A DNA stretch of 29,414 nucleotides from positions 1 through 29,414 of IMG/VR virus record IMGVR_UViG_3300032217_000716. One strand, 5' to 3'. The notes under the pieces are model-generated. The model was not told the DNA's origin and made no database searches. It saw only the letters and a program-made list of their open reading frames with translations. This document shows, in pieces, positions 7,792 through 14,906 of the stretch (positions within the stretch are counted from its first letter, which is position 1; each line of letters starts with the position of its first letter). The position numbers and the translations under genes were made by a program. The stretch comes from a virus.

Positions 7792-8915
7792 CTAAACAAA
7801 ACACTGAAGACATTTTCTACGGTAAAGAACCCAATTGGAAACTTTGGAACAAGGAAGACTTTGCAGACATTGAAAAAGTTGCATGGTCGCTTGCTCTAGC
7901 AGCGAACTGGTATAATGTTCGATACAGCGAACGAGATTATCGTTCTGCTGTTCTTGATTATGCAGATCGACTGAAGATCACAGATCGTGAATTCTTGCGT
8001 AAGTTAGGAACTGAAGCATTTGAGTTCAGAGCGATTGGTGGAAAGTGCCAAGCATCAAACAAGGGTTGTATTCTTCCACCTATGTTTCAACAGAGAGTAG
8101 ATGAAACAATTGCTTCCCTTATTCAAAAGGGAAAATTGATTTCCACTGATGAAAGTCCAGTAGAAACTATTTCTGTTCGAGATCGTGTTCGAGCGCAATC
8201 ATGTGAACTTGCTTCTGAATTAGAAGAGCAAGTTGATGAATACATGGAATATCTTCGTGGAAATAGACCACACTATAAGCAATTCGATATTGAAGCATGG
8301 CTAACTTCTGCTGAACCAAGTGGAATGCATTGTGAGTTTATGCTTCAAACATTTGATCCACGCACCGAAGAACTTAAGATGGCTCTTCTTGGAGAAAACA
8401 AAGAACTTTTAGAAGGTTATAGTTTCTTTTCTAAGCCAAAACTTAGAAAGTTTTATGACTTTCATAAGATGCTGTGTGATCATCTAAAGTTGCGTATGTC
8501 TATTGTGAAGAGCAATAGAAAGCCAAGAAAGAAGAAGAAGCGTAAGCCAGAACAATTGGTAAAGAAGTTGAAGTATCTTGCAAAGGATACTAATACTGGC
8601 GCAGAATCTATTATGCCAGAAGATATCATTGGTGCTTCTACAGTGATCACATATAACACAAAGACTCGTAAGGCTACTTTGTTTGTTGGTGATCCAAGTC
8701 AGGGTGGATTGGTTGTTAAGGGATCTAGCATCATTGGTTTCGATCTAAATGAATCCAAGGAAAAGACAGTCAAGAAGCCCACAGATTTTATCAAGGTAGC
8801 AAAGAAAGATGGTATCCGTGCTATAAATAATGCATGGAAGGCAATCAATACTAAAGAATCTTTGCCAAAGGGCAGAATCAACGGACATACGCTAATTCTT
8901 AGAGCCATTAAATGA
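7788..8915 (+). CDS. Hypothetical lysine-rich protein coupled to the methyltransferase
   Basis: 375 aa, overlapping the methyltransferase stop by 4 bases. I do not recognise the family. The N-terminal half looks helical and charged (DIEKVAWSLALAANWYNVRYSERDYRSA). It contains two cysteines close together, GGKCQASNKGCILPP (about residues 85-99), which could be a metal site only if further ligands exist. A basic linker NRKPRKKKKRKPE (about 244-256) separates it from a beta-rich C-terminal part (ASTVITYNTKTRKATLFVGD and later GRINGHTLILRAIK). The basic linker suggests nucleic-acid contact. Its N-terminal TEDIF string also occurs at the RegA N-terminus. Function is unknown; the operon context links it to the modification cassette. 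Confidence 0.8.
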   Translation: MTKQNTEDIFYGKEPNWKLWNKEDFADIEKVAWSLALAANWYNVRYSERDYRSAVLDYADRLKITDREFLRKLGTEAFEFRAIGGKCQASNKGCILPPMFQQRVDETIASLIQKGKLISTDESPVETISVRDRVRAQSCELASELEEQVDEYMEYLRGNRPHYKQFDIEAWLTSAEPSGMHCEFMLQTFDPRTEELKMALLGENKELLEGYSFFSKPKLRKFYDFHKMLCDHLKLRMSIVKSNRKPRKKKKRKPEQLVKKLKYLAKDTNTGAESIMPEDIIGASTVITYNTKTRKATLFVGDPSQGGLVVKGSSIIGFDLNESKEKTVKKPTDFIKVAKKDGIRAINNAWKAINTKESLPKGRINGHTLILRAIK

Positions 8916-9220
8916 ATTTTGAAAAACTAAACTTTAGAGGCAAGTATCGAGCATATGATGAGAACGGAATACTCATCGTATATAACGCTGGCGATGTTGT
9001 TAATTATAACGGAAAAACATATGTTGCCAACTATACAATTTCTGAAACATCGCCAGCCCATACTGGGTGGTCTGCAATTGGTGGCGGCGTTAATTTTTAT
9101 TCTACATCAACACCACCCTCAAATGCAAATCCCGGAGATGAATGGCTAGATGTTGATACTGGGAAAATTTACAAATACATCAATGACGGTAATAGCAGCC
9201 AATGGGTAAATATTTATTGA
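8912..9220 (+). CDS. Small fibre/carbohydrate-binding-like protein
   Basis: 102 aa, overlapping the previous gene by 4 bases. Residues 22-57 (VYNAGDVVNYNGKTYVANYTISETSPAHTGW) resemble the W/Y-rich repeat of chitin-binding type 3 (CBM5/12-like) modules, in which a GD-V-x-Y-x-G-x-x-Y core is followed by a terminal W. Residues 64-102 (PPSNANPGDEWLDVDTGKIYKYIND, ending SSQWVNIY) are a small beta module common in phage fibres. Related wording appears at the end of the collagen-like protein and the start of the long fibre in this window. It is therefore likely a virion decoration or fibre accessory protein, although it sits in a DNA-metabolism operon. The stop codon overlaps the -35 box of the next promoter. 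Confidence 0.72.
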   Translation: MNFEKLNFRGKYRAYDENGILIVYNAGDVVNYNGKTYVANYTISETSPAHTGWSAIGGGVNFYSTSTPPSNANPGDEWLDVDTGKIYKYINDGNSSQWVNIY

Positions 9221-9244
9221 CTTCTTCACTCTTTCGCTTATAAT
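9217..9244 (+). promoter_or_regulatory. Sigma70-type promoter ahead of RNase H
   Basis: -35 TTGACT (9217-9222, five of six consensus bases), a 16-base spacer, then a perfect -10 TATAAT (9239-9244). Expected start is near 9251, just before the GAGGTG ribosome binding site. The -35 overlaps the TGA stop of the preceding gene. It would drive RNase H, a small gene and gp45, up to the terminator at 10991. Confidence 0.8.
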
Positions 9245-9252
9245 AAAGCAAA

Positions 9253-9258
9253 GAGGTG
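9253..9258 (+). promoter_or_regulatory. Ribosome binding site that decides an ATT start
   Basis: GAGGTG is a six-base match to the 16S anti-Shine-Dalgarno. It sits 4 bases before ATT at 9263 and far (55 bases) from the first ATG at 9314. There is no in-frame ATG, GTG or TTG between them. Confidence 0.75.
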
Positions 9259-9262
9259 CAAC

Positions 9263-10102
9263 ATTATACTCCTAGATAACAACCAAATAATTCTCGCTAG
9301 TATCTTTCAATCAATGAAGGATTACCCCGAACTGAATGAAGAATATATTCGCCATATGGTTCTGAATACTTATCGTAAGTACAATTCAGAATTTCGTGGT
9401 GAATATGGTCAACTTGTAATCTGTAACGATTCAAGTAACTGTTGGCGTAAGAAGATCTTCCCACAGTACAAGCAAAACAGAAAGAAAAGTCAGAGTAATT
9501 CTGATATGGATTGGGATGCAATTTACGATAGTCTCCACAAGATTCGTTCGGAGATTCGTGAAGTTTTCCCATACAAGAGTGTCACGGTTGAGACAACCGA
9601 AGCCGATGACATCATCTTTGTTCTTGCAAAGCATTTTCATAAGTTGGAAAAGATTCTTATCTTATCTAATGATAAAGATTTCATGCAACTTGGTGTATTT
9701 GAAAATGTGTTTCAATACAGTCCGTTGAAGAAGTCTTACATTAACGCGGACAATCCAAAGATGTTTCTATTGGAACATATTGCCCGTGGGGATTCCTCTG
9801 ATGGAGTTCCAAACATTCTCTCTGATGATGATACCTTCGTGAACGAAGAAAAGTCACAGAAGAGACTTACAACCAAGGTTATGTCTAAAGTTATGGACGA
9901 CATCGTGAATAACCGCATTCAGGAGTTGCCATTCTATGACAGAAATAAGTCTATCATTGATCTATCTTGTATTCCTGTGGATCTGGAAGAGAAGATACTT
10001 GAAGAGTTCGAAAAGCCAACTGTTGGCTCAAAGACGAAGGTTATGTCTTACATGATCGAAAAGAAACTAAAGAATTTGATTGAGAATATTGAGGATTTTT
10101 AA
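9263..10102 (+). CDS. rnh: RNase H / 5'-3' exonuclease (T4 Rnh, FEN-1 family), probable ATT start
   Basis: 279 aa if translation begins at ATT 9263. It aligns by eye with T4 RNase H throughout: ILLDNNQIILASIF (2-15) against T4 ICLIDFSQIALSTAL, then D56 near CWRKKIF, EADD at 113-116, SNDKDF (D137, D139), and GDSSDGV (D177, D180). These acids bind the two metals that cleave RNA primers and flaps. D5 equals the first essential Asp of T4 (D19). It would be lost if translation began at the ATG at 9314, which also lacks a good ribosome binding site. A sequencing error changing ATG to ATT is the main alternative. The enzyme removes primers behind the fork and works with gp45 and gp32. Confidence 0.9.
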   Translation: MILLDNNQIILASIFQSMKDYPELNEEYIRHMVLNTYRKYNSEFRGEYGQLVICNDSSNCWRKKIFPQYKQNRKKSQSNSDMDWDAIYDSLHKIRSEIREVFPYKSVTVETTEADDIIFVLAKHFHKLEKILILSNDKDFMQLGVFENVFQYSPLKKSYINADNPKMFLLEHIARGDSSDGVPNILSDDDTFVNEEKSQKRLTTKVMSKVMDDIVNNRIQELPFYDRNKSIIDLSCIPVDLEEKILEEFEKPTVGSKTKVMSYMIEKKLKNLIENIEDF

Positions 10103-10282
10103 ATGTCAGAAAACTATAAAGGAAGAGAACCCGATAATCGTGACTTCAAGCGCACAGTAAAGAAAACCCGTGTGAAGAAGAACAAAGGCGCGCGTCATGA
10201 TACCCGACGCCTTATGGATGATTTTAAGCACGGAACTGTTGACATCGAAGATATTATGGATAGAATGGAAGACGAGGAATAA
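10103..10282 (+). CDS. Small charged hypothetical protein between RNase H and gp45
   Basis: 59 aa. The ATG follows the RNase H stop with no gap, and GAGG lies 8-12 bases upstream. The sequence starts MSENYKGREPDNRDFKRTV, has a basic patch KKTRVKKNKGARHDTRR, and ends acidic (DIEDIMDRMEDEE). No known domain is recognised. T4 encodes DsbA next to rnh, but this protein is shorter and I see no similarity. Its tight packing between two replication genes and in-frame coding composition support a real gene. Confidence 0.72.
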   Translation: MSENYKGREPDNRDFKRTVKKTRVKKNKGARHDTRRLMDDFKHGTVDIEDIMDRMEDEE

Positions 10283-10284
10283 AA

Positions 10285-10974
10285 ATGACTACATCTACAA
10301 CTATGAAAATTTCAAAGCAAACACAAACAATTCTAAAGAACTTTACTTCAATCAACTCCAATCTTCTTGTCAAGCCAGGCAACAAGATTGCTACCGTTGC
10401 TCCAGCCAAGAATGTCATGGCTGAGGCGACCGTTGATGAGAAGTTTGATACCGAGTTTGGTATTTGGGACATGAACAAGTTCCTTGGTACAGTTTCACTG
10501 TTCAAGGATGCTGAGTTTGAGTTTGAGGATAAGTATGTTACCGTTTCTGGTGGTAACGGATCGAAGGTTAAGTATTACTATTCTGAGCCAAAGTTGCTGA
10601 CTGTTCCTACAAAGTCAATCAGCATGCCAGAAGCAGTAGTTAACTTTGATCTGACTGAGAGTATGTTCGATGAACTCGTTCGTGCTTCATCAGTTCTACA
10701 ACTTCCCCATCTCTCCGTTACAACTGATGGTAAGAAGATCATTGGCGTTGTTTGCGACAAGAATGATCCGACTTGCAATCAGTTTAGCGTAACTCTTGGT
10801 GATCATAAGGGTGACGCAGAATTCTCATTCGACTTCCGTATTGAGAATCTGAAGTTCCTTCCCGGAGAATATGAGGTACAGATCGCCAAGTCTGTTATCA
10901 GCCAATTTACTCACAAGGATCTTTCCTTGAAGTATTGGGTTGCACTAGAGTCATCTAGCAGTTACAATAACTAA
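10285..10974 (+). CDS. 45: Sliding clamp, T4 gp45-like (DNA polymerase processivity factor)
   Basis: 229 aa (T4 gp45: 228). It matches T4 gp45 closely: MKISKQTQTILKNFTSINSN against T4 MKLSKDTTALLKNFATINSG. The same holds for IWDMNKFLGTVSLF and the C-terminal SLKYWVALESSS. As a trimeric ring it tethers the polymerase and, in T4, activates gp55-dependent late transcription. The ATG at 10285 has GAGGAA upstream; the internal ATG at 10303, which would give the T4-like N-terminus, has none, so the protein probably carries six extra residues. It is followed by a strong terminator. Confidence 0.96.
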   Translation: MTTSTTMKISKQTQTILKNFTSINSNLLVKPGNKIATVAPAKNVMAEATVDEKFDTEFGIWDMNKFLGTVSLFKDAEFEFEDKYVTVSGGNGSKVKYYYSEPKLLTVPTKSISMPEAVVNFDLTESMFDELVRASSVLQLPHLSVTTDGKKIIGVVCDKNDPTCNQFSVTLGDHKGDAEFSFDFRIENLKFLPGEYEVQIAKSVISQFTHKDLSLKYWVALESSSSYNN

Positions 10975-10990
10975 AAGAAACCGCGAGTTC

Positions 10991-11024
10991 AAAAGGACGA
11001 TTGGGTTTCCAGTCGTCCTTTTTT
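10991..11024 (+). terminator. Strong intrinsic terminator after the clamp gene
   Basis: A 14-bp stem joins 10991-11004 (AAAAGGACGATTGG) to 11009-11022, with one G-T pair and a GTTT tetraloop at 11005-11008. Its 3' end runs into a T-run ending at 11024. It is the clearest terminator in the window. Confidence 0.92.
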
Positions 11025-11037
11025 ATTGGAGTATATT

Positions 11038-11976
11038 ATGAGCGAAATCAATCTATTTGTAGAAAAGTATCGTCCAAAAACAATCGATGATTGTATTCTT
11101 CCAGAATCTCTGAAGAAAACTTTCACGGATATCGTAGAGTCTGGTGAGTGTCCTAATCTTCTCCTATCCGGTAAAGCAGGAACAGGAAAGACTAGTGTGG
11201 CTCGCGCACTCTGTAATCAACTTGGCGCGGATTGGATTATAATCAACTGCTCAGAGGATGGCAATATTGATACTCTGCGTACCAAGATTCGTCAGTTTGC
11301 TTCTACCATTTCACTGTCTGCATCTAAGAAGGTAGTTATCCTTGATGAGTTTGATTATTCAAATGCTCAATCTATTCAGCCAGCATTGCGTGGTGCGATT
11401 GAGGAGTTTGCTAAGAACTGCCGATTTATTCTGACTTGTAATTACAAGAACCGGATCATTGAGCCAATTCATTCTCGTTGCACCTGTATCGACTTTAGCA
11501 TCCCCACAAAAGAGAAGCCAGAATTAGCCAAGCAGTTCCTGAAGCGGTGTGAATTTGTGCTAAAGAATGAAAAGATCGACTTCGATAGCAAAGTTCTGTC
11601 CCAACTCATTATAAAGCATTTCCCTGACTTCAGAAGGACTTTAAACGAACTCCAGAGGTATTCTGCTGCGGGTGTGATTGATGTCGGTATTCTCAGTGAA
11701 GCCGGTCAACTGAAGATCAAGGATCTGATGGGGTATATGAAGGAGAAGGACTTTAGTTCGGCTCGTTCTTGGGTTGTCTCCAACATGGACAACGATCCAC
11801 AGCATATCTTCCGTAAACTCTACGAGGGTCTATATGAGTATCTGAAGTCTGGATCTATTCCCACTGCCATTCTGACTATTGCGGAGTATCAGTACAAGTC
11901 AGCGTTTGTGGCTGATCAGGAGATCAATATGGTGGCTTGTGTGGTTGAACTAATGATGGGATGTGAATTCAAATGA
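11038..11976 (+). CDS. 44: Clamp loader large subunit, T4 gp44-like (AAA+ ATPase)
   Basis: 312 aa from ATG 11038, chosen over the in-frame TTG at 11026 because GGAG at 11028-11031 precedes it correctly. It starts FVEKYRPKTIDDCILPE, as clamp loaders do. Walker A GKAGTGKT is at 45-52, Walker B ILDEFD at 101-106, and the SRC arginine-finger motif at 146-148. T4 gp44 is 319 aa. Four gp44 plus one gp62 use ATP to open gp45 and load it at primer junctions. This stretch is visibly more GC-rich (30 of 60 bases at 11881-11940) than the glycan genes. No promoter is obvious between the terminator and this gene, so it may rely on read-through. Confidence 0.96.
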   Translation: MSEINLFVEKYRPKTIDDCILPESLKKTFTDIVESGECPNLLLSGKAGTGKTSVARALCNQLGADWIIINCSEDGNIDTLRTKIRQFASTISLSASKKVVILDEFDYSNAQSIQPALRGAIEEFAKNCRFILTCNYKNRIIEPIHSRCTCIDFSIPTKEKPELAKQFLKRCEFVLKNEKIDFDSKVLSQLIIKHFPDFRRTLNELQRYSAAGVIDVGILSEAGQLKIKDLMGYMKEKDFSSARSWVVSNMDNDPQHIFRKLYEGLYEYLKSGSIPTAILTIAEYQYKSAFVADQEINMVACVVELMMGCEFK

Positions 11977-12356
11977 AATTAGGCGACTTCTTAACAGCAA
12001 TTAACTACTCAAAGGAAAGTCTCCTAGATGGAGAGAATAACCTGAACGAAAAGGACTACACCCCCTATGTCGTAAATCGGTGTTTATCCTACTTTCCTGA
12101 CACCGTGCTGCAATCTAATCAGATGAACGAGGTTCCATCCATCCCAAAGAAGATGCACTTCGATTATCTGCGTCTTTCTGTACGGCAAAGAAAGCGTTTC
12201 AGCAAATGGCTCAAGGATGAGGAGAGTGAAGTAATTGATATGCTCAAGCAAGTTTATAATTACTCTCACAAGACAGCCAAAGATGTGCTTCCTCTGCTTT
12301 CTGAGAAGGACATTCAACTACTAAAGGAACAGACCTTTACTGGTGGTCAAAAGTAG
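11973..12356 (+). CDS. 62: Clamp loader small subunit, T4 gp62-like
   Basis: 127 aa, overlapping gp44 by 4 bases (ATGA). YTPYVVNRCLSYFPDTVLQSN resembles T4 gp62 (YNSFVINRSLSYFPDT), and FDYLRLSVRQRKRFSKWLKD resembles T4 YDYYRKLIRAKKRFGKWHK. T4 gp62 is 187 aa, so this is a shortened form. gp62 has no ATPase site and acts as the single structural subunit of the loader. Coupled translation with gp44 is also how T4 sets the 4:1 ratio. Confidence 0.92.
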   Translation: MKLGDFLTAINYSKESLLDGENNLNEKDYTPYVVNRCLSYFPDTVLQSNQMNEVPSIPKKMHFDYLRLSVRQRKRFSKWLKDEESEVIDMLKQVYNYSHKTAKDVLPLLSEKDIQLLKEQTFTGGQK

Positions 12357-12362
12357 CCATAT

Positions 12363-12370
12363 ACTAAATA
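12363..12370 (+). promoter_or_regulatory. Candidate T4-type late promoter ahead of regA
   Basis: ACTAAATA, 7 of 8 to TATAAATA if the second-position C is discounted. It lies 49 bases before the regA ATG in the only gap between gp62 and regA. Such AT-rich octamers arise by chance, so this is tentative. Confidence 0.35.
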
Positions 12371-12418
12371 TCTGTGCCAATAATGAAGAGGCATTAGGTA
12401 TTTAAGAAATGGTTTACT

Positions 12419-12820
12419 ATGAATAACACGGAAGATATTTTTCAAGGATACGGCGTTGAAGTTAGTCTAAAGCATGAAGATGACTTCCTCAAAGTAAAAG
12501 AAACGCTAACACGAATTGGCGTTTCTTCCCGCAAAGAAAAAAAATTATATCAAAGTTGTCATATACTGCATAAACGAGGCAGATATGCAATCCTTCACTT
12601 CAAGGAACTGTTGGCTCTTGATGGGCTAGAGACAGATACTAGTGAAAATGATATTGCAAGACGCAATACAATTGTTAAACTACTCACTGAATGGGGATTG
12701 ATTACTCCACTAGATGAGAAGTATAAGAATCATCAATTAAGTATTGCTCAACTTAAAATCATTCCATATAAAGAGAAAAAGGAATGGGAATTAGTTCCTA
12801 AATACCATATAGGTAAATAA
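12419..12820 (+). CDS. regA: RegA translational repressor
   Basis: 133 aa. It is nearly colinear with T4 RegA: HEDDFLKVKETLTRIGVSS against T4 PEDFLKVKETLTRMGI, then LYQSCHILHKRGRYAILHFKE, WGLITPL and the ending EWELVPKYHIGK. RegA binds start regions of early mRNAs and blocks ribosome entry, shutting down replication genes, including its own, late in infection. Here it has about 12 extra N-terminal residues (MNNTEDIFQGYG) compared with T4. In T4 and relatives the next gene is polymerase gp43; here a glycan block follows. Confidence 0.96.
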   Translation: MNNTEDIFQGYGVEVSLKHEDDFLKVKETLTRIGVSSRKEKKLYQSCHILHKRGRYAILHFKELLALDGLETDTSENDIARRNTIVKLLTEWGLITPLDEKYKNHQLSIAQLKIIPYKEKKEWELVPKYHIGK

Positions 12821-12821
12821 T

Positions 12822-13481
12822 ATGAATACACTTGTGATTAGTTATTTTTGTGATGTAGATGGTAGAACCTATTATAGCGATCATGCAAAAAGGTTTGTTT
12901 CGGAATGTAATCAATTTGGCATTCCTCATGAAGTTTCTGAACTTCAATCTCAAGGCAGTTATCAAAATAACTGCCTATTAAAACCAAAATACATTTATTC
13001 CAAACTCACACAGCATCAAAGACCACTTCTTTGGTTGGATATTGATACCTTTATCATGAAGCAACCAATTGCGTTTGATGGGCTTAGTAATATGGGAATC
13101 AATGTTGGTGTTGCTGGTGAAGATCCACGGAATCTCATCACAACCAAAGCATCTCCACTTTGGTTTAATTATAATACAGACACACTAGACTTTCTTCGTA
13201 CATGGATTGCTCATTGTGAGTTTGTTCGTCAAACCAAAGGAAATCTATTTGATCATGAAACTTTTCTTGGTTGTCTTTCTCAATATATTAAAAATAAGAA
13301 AATTGCAATATTAGATAGAAATTATTGTGTTTGGCCTGGAAAGCAAGATGAGAATACTGTATTCATGATGGGACTTTCAGATGCACCTTCAAAGAAAGAA
13401 GCATTAAAGGTCATGGGTTATAGTGATAACTTAATTGAATGGCAATCTCCCGGTAATTCTTTTATGGAGGTAAAGGTGTGA
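12822..13481 (+). CDS. GT-A-like nucleotide-sugar glycosyltransferase
   Basis: 219 aa. It opens with a beta strand NTLVISYFCDVDG. A DxD-type site LLWLDIDTFI is at 69-78 (D73, D75), the metal/nucleotide-sugar motif of GT-A enzymes, and NCLLKPKYIYSKL precedes it as in GT8/GT77-like proteins. FDHETFLGC lies downstream where an acceptor-side acid often occurs. It has no signal peptide or membrane helix, so it would act in the cytoplasm. It is the first gene of the glycan block, starts one base after the regA stop, and ends overlapping the fucosyltransferase-like gene by 4 bases. Sugar and acceptor are unknown. Confidence 0.78.
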   Translation: MNTLVISYFCDVDGRTYYSDHAKRFVSECNQFGIPHEVSELQSQGSYQNNCLLKPKYIYSKLTQHQRPLLWLDIDTFIMKQPIAFDGLSNMGINVGVAGEDPRNLITTKASPLWFNYNTDTLDFLRTWIAHCEFVRQTKGNLFDHETFLGCLSQYIKNKKIAILDRNYCVWPGKQDENTVFMMGLSDAPSKKEALKVMGYSDNLIEWQSPGNSFMEVKV

Positions 13482-14332
13482 ATATACTTTATGGTTATGG
13501 GTTTCCATTTGAACCACAACATTCTTCCTGCTCTAATCGTAAACCAAAGAATTTTAGATGGGAATTTGCACCACATGGTCCATTAGATCATCTGGTATTA
13601 ATCGATAATGCCATTCAGCACTATAACTTAATTCCTGTTACTGTTAAAAATTTATATGGATGGGTATGTGAATCTAGATCAATAGTAAAAGACACATCAA
13701 CTTTTTTAAGTTGGAATTTTGCTGATCTAGAAAAAAGATTCAAGAAAATCTTTGTTTCTGATAAACAACTTGCAAGTTTTTCCCCAGTATTTCAATACTG
13801 TCCATCTGGAAGTAATTTACCTTGGATTCCTGATACTGAATATGGTGTATATTCAAAAACAAAACTAACCAGCATGGTTGCATCTGCTAAACAAATGACT
13901 AAAGGTCATATGATTCGTCATCAATATGCAGATAGGTTTAAACAACATTTAGATTTATTTGGTGGTGCATGTGGTTCACCTCGGCTACCAGATACAGATC
14001 CAACTCGTCCGTGGATGAGCAAAATGTATGGTCTAAAAGACTATATGTTTTCTGTTGTTGTTGAAAATGATTTCTATGACAACTATTATACGGAAAAGAT
14101 AACTGATTGTTTTGCAACTGGAACTATACCTGTGTATTTGGGAAGCCCAACAATAGGCGATGTTTTTAATATGGATGGTATCATCCAATTAGATTCTAAT
14201 TTTGATATTACTATGTTAACAGAAGAATTGTATAAATCTAAATTAGATGCAGTGCATGACAATTTAAACAGAGTGATAAATTTAGCATCTGCGGATGATA
14301 AGTTATATCAATTGATACAGCATTTACTATAA
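13478..14332 (+). CDS. GT10 (alpha-1,3-fucosyltransferase-like) glycosyltransferase
   Basis: 284 aa with a GTG start at 13478 preceded by GGAGG at 13466-13470; no in-frame ATG is better placed. YMFSVVVENDFYDNYYTEKI (from residue 189), then IPVYLGSP, is the GT10 nucleotide-sugar signature seen in alpha-1,3/1,4-fucosyltransferases, including bacterial LPS fucosyltransferases. The family moves fucose (or a related sugar) from GDP-sugar to GlcNAc-containing acceptors. No GDP-fucose synthesis gene is in the window, so the donor would come from the host or from genes elsewhere. The gene overlaps the preceding stop by 4 bases. A TATAAATA late-promoter match covers its stop codon. Confidence 0.88.
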   Translation: MNILYGYGFPFEPQHSSCSNRKPKNFRWEFAPHGPLDHLVLIDNAIQHYNLIPVTVKNLYGWVCESRSIVKDTSTFLSWNFADLEKRFKKIFVSDKQLASFSPVFQYCPSGSNLPWIPDTEYGVYSKTKLTSMVASAKQMTKGHMIRHQYADRFKQHLDLFGGACGSPRLPDTDPTRPWMSKMYGLKDYMFSVVVENDFYDNYYTEKITDCFATGTIPVYLGSPTIGDVFNMDGIIQLDSNFDITMLTEELYKSKLDAVHDNLNRVINLASADDKLYQLIQHLL

Positions 14333-14335
14333 ATA
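14328..14335 (+). promoter_or_regulatory. Late promoter, exact TATAAATA
   Basis: Eight of eight bases match the T4 late promoter read by gp55. It overlaps the TAA stop (14330-14332) of the gene before and lies 23 bases upstream of the FkbM start. The expected transcription start is about 14341. Confidence 0.65.
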
Positions 14336-14354
14336 AAATAAAGGATAATTTTAT
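14333..14354 (+). promoter_or_regulatory. AT hairpin with the ribosome binding site in its loop
   Basis: ATAAAAT (14333-14339) pairs with ATTTTAT (14348-14354). The 8-base loop holds AAAGGA, the binding site of the gene at 14358. The 5' arm lies at or before the predicted late start, so only read-through RNA could form it. An all-AT stem is weak. Confidence 0.4.
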
Positions 14355-14357
14355 ATT

Positions 14358-14906
14358 ATGAATCAAACAAATTTTAAATCACAAATTGGTCAAGATCAAG
14401 TTGTACTACAAATAATAGGTGAAAAACAAAATGGAACATTTGTTGATATTGGATGCTTTGAACCATTAAAAATAAGCAACACATTTTTCTTTGAAACCGA
14501 GTTAAATTGGACTGGAATTGGTGTTGATATCCAAGATTATATTGGAAGTAATGGAGAGACTTGGAAATCACACAGACCAAAAACTAAGCATGTTCTATCA
14601 GATGCTTTAATTATTGATTATATCAAATTATTTGAAGAAAATAATATGCCAGAAACTATTGATTATTTGTCTTTAGATTTAGAACCACCTGAACTGACTC
14701 TTGAATGCTTGATGAAAATTCCTTTTCATAAGTATAAATTCAATGTAATAACATTTGAGACAGATGAATATAGAGAAGGTGGACAGCAACGAGTAGATAT
14801 CAGCAGGGCACATTTGGCGAAATATGGTTATAAATTTGTTGGTTGCATGAATCGACAAGATGATGTTTATGTGCATAATGATTTTAAATCTACATTAATA
14901 GCATGA
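14358..14906 (+). CDS. FkbM-family methyltransferase
   Basis: 182 aa. It starts with the family opening SQIGQDQVVLQII, then GTFVDIGCFEPLKISNTFFFE (26-46), the SAM motif I with the family's conserved P and N. WTGIGVDIQ (acidic end of strand 2) and YLSLDLEPPE (about 103-112) follow. FkbM proteins are O-methyltransferases commonly found in polysaccharide and LPS gene clusters, where they cap sugars. It is slightly shorter than typical members (about 200-280 aa) but all visible core motifs are present. It overlaps the next gene by 4 bases. Confidence 0.87.
   Translation: MNQTNFKSQIGQDQVVLQIIGEKQNGTFVDIGCFEPLKISNTFFFETELNWTGIGVDIQDYIGSNGETWKSHRPKTKHVLSDALIIDYIKLFEENNMPETIDYLSLDLEPPELTLECLMKIPFHKYKFNVITFETDEYREGGQQRVDISRAHLAKYGYKFVGCMNRQDDVYVHNDFKSTLIA

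Noticed and set aside
8821-8829. TATAAATA inside the 7788 gene
   Set aside because: Exact late consensus but in mid-coding sequence with no gene start soon after (next start at 8912 is coupled); probably chance, though a minor internal start is possible.
1735-12418. tRNA genes in the gaps
   Set aside because: All gaps are short and none shows a cloverleaf or a T-loop GTTCRANNC pattern by eye.
12372-12418. TAATG/CATTA 5-bp hairpin before regA as a RegA self-binding operator
   Set aside because: The stem is short, AT-rich and over 15 bases from the start codon; no match to known RegA target wording could be made confidently.
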